Of a stretch of DNA of 28,126 bases, positions 1-10,000 are shown in pieces. Made by a program: the position numbers and the translations under genes. Below the pieces are notes generated by a model. The model saw only the letters and a program-made list of their open reading frames with translations, searched no databases and was not told the DNA's origin. Where the stretch lies: positions 152,817-180,942 of the forward strand of contig NW_014577579.1 of assembly GCF_000485595.1 (NCBI RefSeq), given 5' to 3'. Origin of the DNA: Priapulus caudatus. Its lineage: Eukaryota > Priapulida > Priapulimorpha > Priapulimorphida > Priapulidae. The number at the start of each line of letters is the position of its first letter. The first letter of the stretch is position 1.

Positions 1-116
<116 letters not shown>

Positions 117-198
117 CGTTCTGAACATTTAATGGTTATAACAAACTTCCAAGCATATAAGCAAGCAATGTTAATCAGACAAAGGGATAGAAACATAC

Positions 199-3063
199 GA
201 GAAGCTTAAAGACTCCAGCCTCTTCATGGAACTTTGCTGCTACATAGTCCATCAGCTCAGCCTGATGTTCACCTAAGAATCAAAACGAGTGAATATCTAA
301 TTGACATGAGGCAACTTTGAATTGACAAACTTGTGAATTAATATTATTGGTTGATGCATAGCACTAACTACACATATGAGGTATGTGTCTGACCCAGAAA
401 AATTAGCTTATCGGGATGCTCATTCCAGTTTGGTCTGCATACTCCATCAACAACAACAGCAACATGAGAAGCGTTTGCTGCTTTATGTAGCAGTATTCAT
501 AGATTACGTACTAGTGTAAGCTCTAGCATAGAGCACATTGTCCAGCATGGCACTGTGATCCAGGTTGTAGCGGTCAGCAATGTCTCGCAGTCGGTCAGGT
601 CGGCTAATCACTCACTAAGGATATATATTATATAGATAGATATACATGTTTTATCGTCACACATGCACAGCAATTTTTCCGATGAAACAATCGCGCATAC
701 ATCCATCTCAGGTGTGAATAAATTCAACAATATGCGAAAGGATACAATGTGTTTTCCGTGTCAATGAAGATGACTTTTCCACCGGAGTATCCGTTGTTGC
801 CAGGAAGCTGTGTTGTTACTGCAATGTTTAGATGCATGCGTCAGACCTATTTATACGATGGAATGTTGGAGATTTATGTTACTATTTATTATGGAGAACT
901 GCAACTCGTTTACTCATTCTTTAGCCAATTCTTAGCAATATCCATTTTACCATATCACGAAGAACTGCTATTTTGTTATTAATGGATTAACTCACTCTTT
1001 GAGGGTTCTGAGATTTTTATTTCTGCATGAATTATTATAGGCAATATCATAGAGAGTCTAAGAGAGATCTACCAGCACACATTCTCATTGTACATAATGA
1101 AGATATCAGTATACTAATTACCACAAAGTGTGTGTGAGATTTGTGTTTTTCCTGTTCTAAATTCCCCGAATGCTTCAGTGATAGCCATGCTTTCTATGCC
1201 TCCACCCAGGAGTTTACTGTGAACAAATATGCATTAAAATAATATTTTTGCCTTCCGTTTAGGGTGTCAATCAGGTGCCGACAAGCTGTGTCATAATGTT
1301 GGGGAGTATGGATGCACACAATTAAACAGTCAGCTAGCATGTTGTTCACTCTTTAACCAGTGTATAAAACTGGCTATGACGGTATGTTGCACAGACTTAC
1401 ATATGGTAGTTAAATACAAAAATCCCAAAATCGCAGTCACTTACTCAAATTCTTCACTGCCAGTGGTAATCTTGAAGACCTGCTTTCTTTTTTCACTTAC
1501 TTCCAACCCTGTTAGGAAGCCAATATTCTGAACACAAACAGATGCAAGATTATAAGCTACCAACTTCCCAAACAAATATGTCATCTTGCGACCACAAAAA
1601 TCCTTTCTTTTTTAAGTTGTCTCAGAAAATTCACGTATGTGGTTGATTTCTCTCATTATAATGCCTTCTAGATGAAAGCAGTATAACTTACTAACACTTA
1701 TTTTGGCAACAGCTTCCTTTATTTTGTCAACTTTAGCTTCTGAAAGTCCTTTTATGTTGCACAGCTTCTTTCGAGTAGTCATCTGCACTCCTCGGATGGT
1801 ACAGATGCCAGTGGTCTTCATCTTCTTAATATCAGCCACATTCTTTACAAGTGCATGAAAGATGAAATAGAATAAATATGCGTCATTTTATCCTTTGTTA
1901 ATAGCAATCATGGGTAAAACCGATAGAAATGTAATAACTTCGTGTGTAAATGATGATTGCAATATCTATTTCACGAATTCGGATTGAATTGTAATTCTGT
2001 GTATCAGCATTCTGATATTAGCATCTGCTATCTATTGAAACGTTAGTGTGACCAACTCTTACGAATTAACTTCTAGACATGGGAATTCATGTAAGTACTG
2101 CATTTAAATGGTCTTAATGTAAAAGGTCACTATATTTCTGTTCAAAAGTTAAGTTAACACTTACTATCCCATGATTCTGTAAGGTATCGATGTCCTGGAA
2201 AAATGACTCCTCCTGCGTAATGTACAAACAAACATGGCTTGCAGTGCCTTTAATACAATTTTTTGCAACATTGCTAGTGCATTGCTATTTAGTATTTATA
2301 CTCCATGTCTTTTAGTATATTCTTTACATGCTTGTACGGCAGTGGAAAATGCAACAAGAGAAAAATTGCCCACTCATTGAAAAACTGCTATTAATATTAT
2401 ATTATAATTGTGTTATAGGACCCTTATAAGGATTATGGAGATTCAAAGTCCTGCCAATGTTGAGCTTATAGAAATGGTAACTACTACACTATAACTCATA
2501 ACTGGTTATATTGGGCTATAAAACAGAACAATTAAAACATCTTACATTTTAACCTCATAACGAATAATCATCAATACCATGAACTGTACCAGAGATGTCA
2601 AATTTAAAAATTTAAATTTAAAACAACTTACAGTTACATCATCCTCATCAAGTACGCTTTCTTCGACAGTCTGGTCTTCTCTTTCTATTGTGGCCATGTT
2701 GTTCTTTTGGCTTGTATTCTATTTGAATTTGTTACCACTAATGGTACTGCAAATGCAATATACGCATATATGATTTTGTCTTTATTGCAATTTTTTTATC
2801 GTACTCGTGCTAGCAATGACCAGCAATCTTATTAGAGTAGGCCTAACTTAGTAGTATAACTTAGCTTACTACTTAGTATAGAGTATAGGCTTAGAAGTCT
2901 TTAAAACTAGTTTACTGATATTTTATCAGTTTGTACTGTCACACTAGCACTGTTGGGCAAATCAAGTTGTTGTGTGTTATATAATATATTATATGTGTAA
3001 TATTAACTCTATATTCAATTGTTGCATATGATATGACAATATGAAACAAACTAAATACTCACC
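199..3063 (-). CDS. DMC1: DMC1 meiotic recombinase, N-terminal part (continues beyond left edge)
   Basis: DMC1 is the meiosis-specific RecA/RAD51-family ATPase that forms nucleoprotein filaments on single-stranded DNA and drives strand exchange between homologues. Minus-strand exons, high to low coordinate, are: 5' UTR exon ending 3063 (donor GTGAGT); 2746-2632 with ATG at 2697; 2212-2165; 1842-1696; 1527-1445; 1216-1122; 818-746; 603-512; 272-199. All phases join without a break and give about 226 residues. The order of motifs is: acidic N-terminus (MATIERED), [13 protein letters not shown], helix-hairpin-helix region ([31 protein letters not shown]), [13 protein letters not shown], Walker A GEFRTGKT (about residues 132-139), [20 protein letters not shown], and [15 protein letters not shown]. 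The [16 protein letters not shown] and NVADIKK stretches fit DMC1 rather than RAD51. Walker B and loops L1/L2 would lie left of the window. The 5' UTR intron (3062-2747) is inferred from splice signals only. Confidence 0.95.
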
Positions 3064-3488
3064 GTAGAAAGTGTGCTGCTGCTGGTGAAATCGTCGTCTG
3101 CTAGACAGTGTCCGTGGCAGCGCATCAATATCGCGTTCGTTTGAATATGTTATAGGCCTAGTTTTATTCAATGCTCTATATATTTTCAGTTTAATTTATA
3201 TGTACTGTAATTAGATTATTATGTTAACTGGCATAACTGTCATTCGCTAAATGGGTTTATGAGTTTTTATAATACGTGGCAAAAATAAATGATAAATACA
3301 CCGACCTCCCATTGATGCCATTATCGCGCATAGCCTCTTGGGTAAAGGTCACACCATATCGAGGCTGAGACCTATAGCGTTATTTGCCTTACAAAATACA
3401 CCGTACACGTGCGTTTTGTCTTTAAAATTCTCAATTTTGCCCTCCGTGAAGCGAGTATTTCGCAGAGAGGACCAAAACCGCCGCCAAT
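3064..3488. promoter_or_regulatory. Putative bidirectional promoter between DMC1 and SNU13
   Basis: The DMC1 5' UTR exon (minus strand) and the SNU13 start codon (plus strand) diverge from this interval of about 425 bp. A CACGTG E-box sits near 3406-3411, and the part closest to SNU13 is CG-richer than its surroundings. No TATA box is convincing for either gene. The transcription start sites are unknown, so part of this stretch is 5' UTR. The shared-promoter role is inferred from the geometry. Confidence 0.5.
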
Positions 3489-5146
3489 ATGGTGAGTTTG
3501 TGCCCTTTCATTGTTTTTGTACCATCTTTTTCCCTGAACTCTGTTTTAAATGGCGCATCATGTTAGACTTGTAATTTGTATTAACTATTATGACTGTCGT
3601 ACTCTACTGTCTAGTCTAGTCTCTAGACTCTACATTTCATTTGAATACAATACATTCTCTTTTCAGACAGAAGAGGTTAACCCAAAAGCCTACCCACTAG
3701 CCGATCCCGCTCTGTCGAAGCAAATATTAGATTTAGTTCAACAAGCTTCTAACTATAAACAGCTAAAGAAGGGTGCCAATGAAGGTAATACAGTACCAGT
3801 ACAGTACTACTGCTGTACTGGTAGTACTCTCTGCACGATAATCATATACCGTCAGCTTGTATAGTGTTGTTGCTATACCATGTTGACGCTATTTCCATCA
3901 TACTCCATGATACTGAACGAATTCCGGGAACTGTTGCTAGGCTGTAGTCAATGCAATATGCTGATAAATTAACGTATATTTTGCGTGCAATCTTCCGATC
4001 TGCACAATGTTATGATTGTGCTGCGCAATTTACCGATCGCCGGATTAGCAGACTGTGCGGCAATCTTGAGATTGCGCTGCACATTCTGCTTATCAATAAC
4101 GAAGTAATCGATACGCTCAGGCAACATTTCCATTTTTGCTCTTAGAAGAAAGTGTTCTACTTCTAGACTAATCTAAATATGTTACTTACAAGTAACTGTT
4201 AACCTAACCTAGCTCAACTTTACAATTTCACCGAGAGTCAGAGATGATTAGAAAGGCCCAAACGCTTACAAATCCTGTAAAATCGGGCCTGCGCAATCTT
4301 ATCGAACTCTAGCACCCCAACCCACGCTAATAAACTGGCCAGCAAACCCTGTAAGACCGGGCAGATCGGTAGATTGCGCTGCGCGATTATAAGAATGCGC
4401 AGCGCAATCTTAAGATGCCGCAGATCGGAAGATTGCGCGTAACATATACAATAACAACAATAGCAATACAAATGCAACGCTTCCCCATTACTGATTAGTG
4501 AGCCCGAGACTATTTTATCACTGTCAATTTCGGTTATGCGTGCGTGTACAGAGTATGCTTTAATAATATTTTTTACTGTGTTTTGACAGCAACGAAGACC
4601 CTGAACCGAGGTATAGCTGAACTCATAGTGATGTCCGCAGATGCAGAGCCACTCGAAATTCTGCTGCACTTGCCTCTGCTGTGTGAGGACAAGAATGTAC
4701 CCTATGTCTTTCTCAGGTCCAAAACTGGTAATTTGAACATGTATACCTTTATCATAAAAGATCCCACGTTGCAGAAGCAATAAATATTTAATTGATTAAT
4801 AAGTTAGCGAAAATTACTCCTGGAGGGTTCAGCATGTGCTGTATAAGTGTGTGTGTGCGTGTGCGCGTGAGTGCTCTTATATCCTTTATTGTTTCCTGCA
4901 GCTGTGGGTTGTTTGTTGTGTGTCGTAGCCTGTAAGCGTGTGTGTTTCATTGTTTCTTGCAGCGCTGGGCTGTGTGTGTGCAGTGTCGCATGCCATCATC
5001 ATGTTTCATTGTTTCTTGCAGCGCTGGGCCGTGCGTGTGGAGTCTCGCGTCCTGTCATTGCGTGCTCCATCACCGTGAACGAGGGCTCTCAGATCAAGCC
5101 CCAGATTCTTACTCTGCAGAGGAACATAGAAAAGCTGCTCATCTAG
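3489..5146 (+). CDS. SNU13: SNU13 / NHP2L1 (15.5K) kink-turn RNA-binding protein
   Basis: SNU13 binds the kink-turn of U4 snRNA and of box C/D snoRNAs. It nucleates assembly of the U4/U6.U5 tri-snRNP (with PRPF31) and of snoRNPs (with NOP56, NOP58 and fibrillarin) in the nucleus. Exons are 3489-3491 (the ATG only, donor GTGAGT), 3667-3784, 4590-4727 and 5022-5146 (stop TAG). Every junction is in phase, giving 127 residues against 128 in human. The protein has the L7Ae/L30e fold throughout. Recognisable segments are [34 protein letters not shown] (the RNA-contacting GANEATK motif), [46 protein letters not shown] and the C-terminal NIEKLLI. The sequence is nearly human-like, so the assignment is firm. 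Oddities are tandem copies of the last acceptor at 4902 and 4963, and a poly(A) signal inside intron 3. Confidence 0.97.
3983..4440. mobile_element. Foldback/MITE-like element in SNU13 intron 2
   Basis: The ends are inverted repeats. GCAATCTTCCGATCTGC at 3987-4003 pairs with its reverse complement at 4420-4436, and about 19 of 21 bases match when the outer bases are included. Inside is a perfect 14-bp hairpin (AGATTGCGCTGCGC at 4371-4384 pairing with 4397-4410, 12-base loop). The motif GATTGCGCTGCGC recurs near 4014-4030 and 4070-4080. It has no transposase frame and no clear target-site duplication. It was probably mobilised in trans, if it is a transposon. Confidence 0.6.
4779..4784 (+). 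terminator. Cryptic AATAAA poly(A) signal inside SNU13 intron 3
   Basis: An AATAAA hexamer lies about 50 bases past the exon 3 donor at 4728. If that donor is not used, translation continues for 18 residues and stops at TAA 4781-4783, inside the hexamer itself. This could give a truncated isoform of about 104 residues. No downstream GU-rich element is obvious before the GT-rich stretch at 4845-4870, so use is uncertain. Confidence 0.35.
4880..5021 (+). repeat. Tandem triplication of a 3' splice-site region before SNU13 exon 4
   Basis: Three copies of a pyrimidine-rich tract ending in TGCAG occur with acceptor AGs ending at 4901, 4962 and 5021, spaced 61 and 59 bases apart. The last two share TTTCATTGTTTCTTGCAG followed by CGCTGGGC, so the duplicated unit includes the start of the exon. 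Only the third acceptor keeps the SNU13 frame. Use of the second would shift the frame and stop at TGA 5076-5078. Confidence 0.85.
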
Positions 5147-6120
5147 ATGCCCTCTTCAGCAGGGAGGAGGCGATGTGACTGTAGCGTGGAATGCCTGTAG
5201 AGGGAGCCATTGCAGGGGCTGAACGGAGTGTTGAATCATTGAAATTTTCACCAAAGTGTCATGGTCGATTACCAAGTTTCATTCGACCACATAGAATGTT
5301 ATTATAAGCAAATAATGTGTACAATCATACCGAAACATTTTCATTTATTTCCTTTCATTAGCGTTCGTCTTTCGTTGTTACAAACAAGTTGGGTTTAAAT
5401 ACTGTAGTGTGCAAGAGGCATGTACATCTGTCTTTTAATGCGAAAAGGCCTAGTATAAGCTGCTATGAGGGGTTTTAGCGAGAAATGTTGTGTGAGATAA
5501 CCGTTTGTTTCTACAACCAGGTGAGCGACCATGTTTTTATATCTTGTTCCATACAATTCCTGTATAAGGTTTGCGTAATTGATTTTGTCCTTCTGTGTCT
5601 GTAGACTGCACTAGTATTGTTTATCTCGGCAATTTTTCATCTCTGCAGCCAAGCTGGCAGCATTTCGTTTACATCATGAGAGTGTGGGTCATTCACCATG
5701 TCATGACTACTGCAGCTGCCGGTGTACATTCCACTAGCTTGACATCGTGTGTGAGATTGTGAGAAATTAAATTGGGAGAGAGAACCTACTGTTCAACAGA
5801 GAGACCACATTTATTTTGGCGATACTTGCTAGGAACTCACTTGCTGTGCTACCCTGTTAATTACTATTAATTCATAAATAATGGAATGTCTTTAGGTATG
5901 TATTTGGCAGAATGTTGTCCTATTGCAATAATGTGATGTAAACCGAAATTTTTCTGACTGGTGCATTTGTAGTTAAAATACATAGGGCTTACATTGTCTG
6001 GGATTTTGTTTTTATTGTACATACCTTTGCTGCAAGCGAAATTTGTAAACTTACAATTATTTTTGGTACTAGTAGACCAATATATCTATGTTAAAAAAAA
6101 TAAAGTCCTGTAAGTAAAGC
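5147..6120 (+). other. SNU13 3' untranslated region
   Basis: No other gene is visible here. The first clear poly(A) signal after the SNU13 stop is AATAAA at 6099-6104, preceded by an A-run, which implies a 3' UTR of about 950-970 bases. The end point is inferred from this signal only. The boundary coincides with the start of an inverted-repeat element at 6125. Confidence 0.55.
6099..6104 (+). terminator. AATAAA poly(A) signal of SNU13
   Basis: This canonical hexamer is followed by TGTAAG and then by the MITE-like element at 6125. It is the only strong signal in the kilobase after the stop codon. Confidence 0.6.
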
Positions 6121-6124
6121 TGAG

Positions 6125-6366
6125 AGGGTCTATGTCCGCCAGGTTACTGCCGGAACGTACCCTGGTTACTGTCCGGTATACCGGAACGTGCCCTGGTACT
6201 ATCTAATATGCCGGACCGTACCTCGCCTACTCTACTAACGTGTCTAGGGAGTCGCCTACGCCTACTCCCTAACCCTAACCATATCAAATAGTTACCAGGG
6301 TACGTTACGGTATACCGGACCGTACCCAGGTTACGTTTCGGCAGTACCCTGGGGGACATAGACCCT
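6125..6366. mobile_element. Palindromic MITE with terminal AGGGTCTATGTCC repeats
   Basis: The left end AGGGTCTATGTCC (6125-6137) is the exact reverse complement of the right end (6354-6366), and weaker pairing continues inward through CCAGG and ACTGCCG. The interior is built from repeated CCGGTATACCGGA / CCGGAACGTACCCTGG motifs on both strands. It also holds a short CCCTAACCCTAACC stretch. The length is about 242 bp, with no reading frame of its own. TGAG occurs just outside each end but not at matching distances, so the target duplication is unresolved. Confidence 0.75.
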
Positions 6367-6858
6367 ATGAGAGCAAGTAAACTTGACAGACTGCCATTGT
6401 GTCTCTTCATATATATGACCGTGGGACAAAGATTGACCGTCTCATTGATTTGAGATCTCATTTTAGGAAGACGTCTTCATATTTGTGTAGGTAAACTCAT
6501 GTAATAAATGGATGTCTATGTCAACATTAGTCATTTTTTATTGCTTTTATCTCGTGTAACCAGAGAATCTCCCATTTGTAGACATTTGTAGTGATATATC
6601 AGATCAGGTGGTGAATGGTGACAGTTTTGCTAAATATATGTTTGAGTGTTATGTTATAATTGACATGACACTTCTGCAGAATGTTATCAGTATGTATCTT
6701 GAACAAGGGAGTTACTATACATATCCACATTGTTTCTTCAATCATTATTGCACAAGTGCATAGGAGATATCACACATAGATTGCTTCACTGAACAGTAGG
6801 TGGCACCATGGTGGCACACTGTGCACGCTCCCTTTCGTGCAACATTGTTCAGTTATGT
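6367..6858. other. Intergenic stretch between SNU13 and ECD; no gene seen
   Basis: This is AT-rich sequence without conserved frames. It probably holds the upstream region and first exon(s) of ECD, but no start codon or splice donor could be chosen with confidence. Confidence 0.4.
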
Positions 6859-6959
6859 TAGACTGGTACCCCGGTCCCACTTCTCGGCTTTAGTTACTCG
6901 ATGGGTTACTCGATTGTTACCCTCATCGACTAATCGCGGTGGGAGCGTGTACCAGTCTA
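6859..6959. mobile_element. Small MITE with TAGACTGGTAC ends and ~9-bp target duplication
   Basis: The termini TAGACTGGTAC (6859-6869) and its reverse complement (6949-6959) match exactly, and similarity continues to a shared inner CCCAC. The flanks are CAGTTATGT (6850-6858) and CAGTCATGT (6960-6968), an eight-of-nine direct repeat that looks like a target-site duplication. An 8-9 bp duplication fits hAT or Mutator-like families. The element is 101 bp and cannot code for a transposase. Confidence 0.65.
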
Positions 6960-7029
6960 CAGTCATGTGGGAATTTTTTCTGTTGGTAGATGTCGCGGGC
7001 AAACTCAAACTGTTTCACTTGCTGTGTAG

Positions 7030-10000
7030 GTTGTCAGTGAAAATGGCTTTCAAATAGAAATTTCGATACAAGAAGATGTTGTGGAATATTCTATATTTCC
7101 GCATTAAATATTGGTTTTTAGCGCGAAAACCACAAGAGAAGAGCTCGAAGAATGTCTAGACAAGTATTTGGCGTCGCTGAGTGCATATTTAGTGGATTAC
7201 ATTTGGCAAAACGAACCGTTTAGTCTCACAGTTTTCGACTCTAGTGCAGTGGGTAAGAAATGCAGTTTTGTTGTCTAAATTATTTTTTTTCAAAAGCTCT
7301 CAAAACTCTCTTACAACTACTTGTGAGAGTGATCAGAAATAAAAAGTATTGTAATGAACTAATGTGTTTCATTTTGCTGCAATGAATTCTTATATCACCT
7401 CACCAGTGACAACAGCATTATTCATTTTAATTTTTATTGTACGCGAGTTTGTGTTATTGTGTGTTATTAATATCAGGAGTAGATAATAGGGAGGAGTGTG
7501 ACATCAATAAACAAGGGAAATTCGTATTTAACTAGTCCTTATAATACCTGTACCGATTTACTAAACGGCGTAACTCATGATTCCGCCAACTTGAGCGTTC
7601 AAACATCGACACTAGTACATTCGCGTGCTGTTGTCAGCCGGGCACGCCCCCTCAGCGTCAGTACCCCGAGTAATAGCTATATAGTTACAGCGCTCGGTGT
7701 CAGGGCCGTCATCATCGGTACGAAATCGTTTCCTCGTAGACACCCGCAATCCCGGAGATTACAGCCTAACGTAACGAACACGATTCTCGAGCATTCTCGT
7801 GTGCCCATTTAATGCCAACGCCCATTGCGCCAGTCTATAATTCAGACAAAAGGCAGCAGAGGCCCTGGCGGCGCAGATCGCTGCTGTTTGCTCTCTCGGG
7901 ATAGCTGAATGTGGCGTTGTGGCTCGCATGGGAGATTGGAGATCGAGGCAACCACTCGCACGAGCATAATCATTTATGGTTTGGCGTGCGTAGCGTGAAG
8001 GCAATGCCGAGCTATGTCAGGTGGCCTGTGTAGCTTGTACTCGTCAAAGGTTAATCTCGGCCGAGGTGTTTTATTTCTAATGCTCCCCGCGAGCGCAGCA
8101 ATGCCTCGCATTCAGTTAGCAATAGCGGGCGTTAGGTAGACTGCCTTTTGTTTGAATTATAGCGCGCAATGGATTGGATTGATGGCCGAGAATGAGAGAA
8201 TCGTGTCGTACGTTTTAGGCTGTATCTCCGGACTTGCGGGTGTGAATACGAGGAAGACGATTTTCGCACACGATGATTTGGCCGCAATGTTACATCTGAT
8301 CCGATTTGAGCTCAAAGTTGGATGAGTACGTTGTAGTAAATCTAGGTATTATAAGCGCTAGTAAAATGACGAATTTCGCCTTGTTTTATTGCATCGTCAC
8401 TTCTCGCTGTTTTGTTTTTTTTTTGCCATGAGGTATACTCGTGTTGTTCGCGGTACCGAAGGTAAGCGCGTTTTGCAGAAGTTGAAACGAGTAGTACTCG
8501 ATGTTCCGCCGTTGAACAGTGCTTAATATTAATAATATTAATATTAATCCTGGTTGTTTATTCGTGTTATCTAATATCCCTGAACGTTTAATTACCTCAA
8601 CTGGACTGTCCATTATAAATAGTAGAAGTAGAAGTTACTCGGGCACCTTAACTAAAGGCTTTTCCGCTAGCACTTGTTTTGAGAACGACAAATCCAAGTT
8701 CATTGTGTCAAGACTTTCCAATCTGTAATTTCATAAATCTCACTAATCACAGATCAGAATCTGAATCACAGTTATTTTGATCTTCAAATATGAGGCTGTT
8801 GTTTTGAATAATACTAATAGTCGCATTCCGAGCATAGACGGTAAAACACTTCAATGAAATTGCAAAATAGATACGGGCAAGTGGCTAGCGCGTCGGGAAC
8901 GGATTGGCCTAGCCTCCAAGGCTACGGCGTACTGGACATCCACATCCACGACAGTGATGCGCCGCGACTTGCCGTACACAGCATGATTACGCTAACCGGG
9001 ACGCTCTGCTGAGTCATATTCTTATCATTCCGTCCGCTCTCGGCTCTCGTGCCTCTCTCACATACACAAGCGCATCACACGCAACAGGCTCTCTCTCAGC
9101 TCTCTCTCTCACTCTCTCTCTCGTGCTCTCTCTCTCTTCTCTTCCTCTCACAGACACCACTCTCTGAAGGCTGCTCTCTCTCCTCCTCTCTCTCACGCAT
9201 ACACCACACATACACATTCGCATTCCCTGCTCTCTGCTCTCACACACAACACACACACACCACACACACACCACACCAATTTTCGGCAATCAGCAGTGTC
9301 CCGGATTGCGCAAATCATGCGTGTACGTGTCGCAAGCTCACTGTGTGAGATGGATGTCCAGAATCCGCGTAAGCCTTACAGCTTCCCGTCGAACCGGTCG
9401 CGTAGCCAGCGCCTAAAAATAACGCAGTGGCTACGCTCCCGGAACGGTTGCCATAGCCTCATAAGTCTAGGCTATGCATCCGGACATGCCGACTCACAGA
9501 GTTATCGACCGGGACGCTCTTGCTGATTGCCCGTAAATATACAATATAATGTCACTGCTGCCGTCTATGCCTTTCATCCGTCCTCTCGATCGCTCTCATC
9601 TCTCTCTCTCTCACAGCACACACACAACTGCACGAGGCTCTGCTCTCTCTCTCGCCACACACATCGCACAGCTCTATCTCTCACTAACACAACACGCACA
9701 AGTTCTCATCTATTTCACACACACACACAGCACACACACACACAACACAACACCCATACAACACACACACACACCATACACAACACATAACAGACACAAG
9801 CACACATCACACACACACACATGAACACACACACACACCACGGCCATCTAGCTCTGTCTCCTTTCTCTACGCAATACACAACACATACACATTGCGCCTT
9901 TCTACATCTCTCTCTTCTCTCTCTCTCGTCTCTCTCTCTCTCTCTCTCTTCAACACACACGCGCACATCAAGCACACTCTGCTGAATAAAATGCTGGCAG

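Noticed and set aside
199-2697. RAD51 rather than DMC1
   Set aside because: [25 protein letters not shown] and [19 protein letters not shown] are DMC1-type. RAD51 has different residues at these positions.
2989-3171. Minus-strand frame in the DMC1 5' exon as a possible upstream ORF
   Set aside because: The sequence has TTG, not ATG, at its start, and it ends at the 5' UTR donor, so there is no normal start codon.
3990-4430. AGATCGGAAGA-like strings as sequencing-adapter contamination
   Set aside because: The match stops after 11 bases on each side. The strings are the inverted ends of an internal element with further internal repeats.
4238-4780. 180-codon minus-strand open frame
   Set aside because: It lies antisense to SNU13 exon 3 and the intron 2 foldback element. 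Its residues are the shadow of those sequences and match no family.
6262-6280. CCCTAACCCTAACC as interstitial telomere
   Set aside because: Only two units are present and they sit inside the palindromic MITE, so this is too short to mean anything.
7498-7812. 104-codon plus-strand frame in the ECD intron
   Set aside because: It has no recognisable motif, no alternative exon signals and no conserved features. It is about the length expected by chance in a GC-richer stretch.
9014-9975. Several Cys/Val-, Ser/Leu- and Thr/His-rich frames on both strands
   Set aside because: They are direct translations of CT and CA microsatellites.
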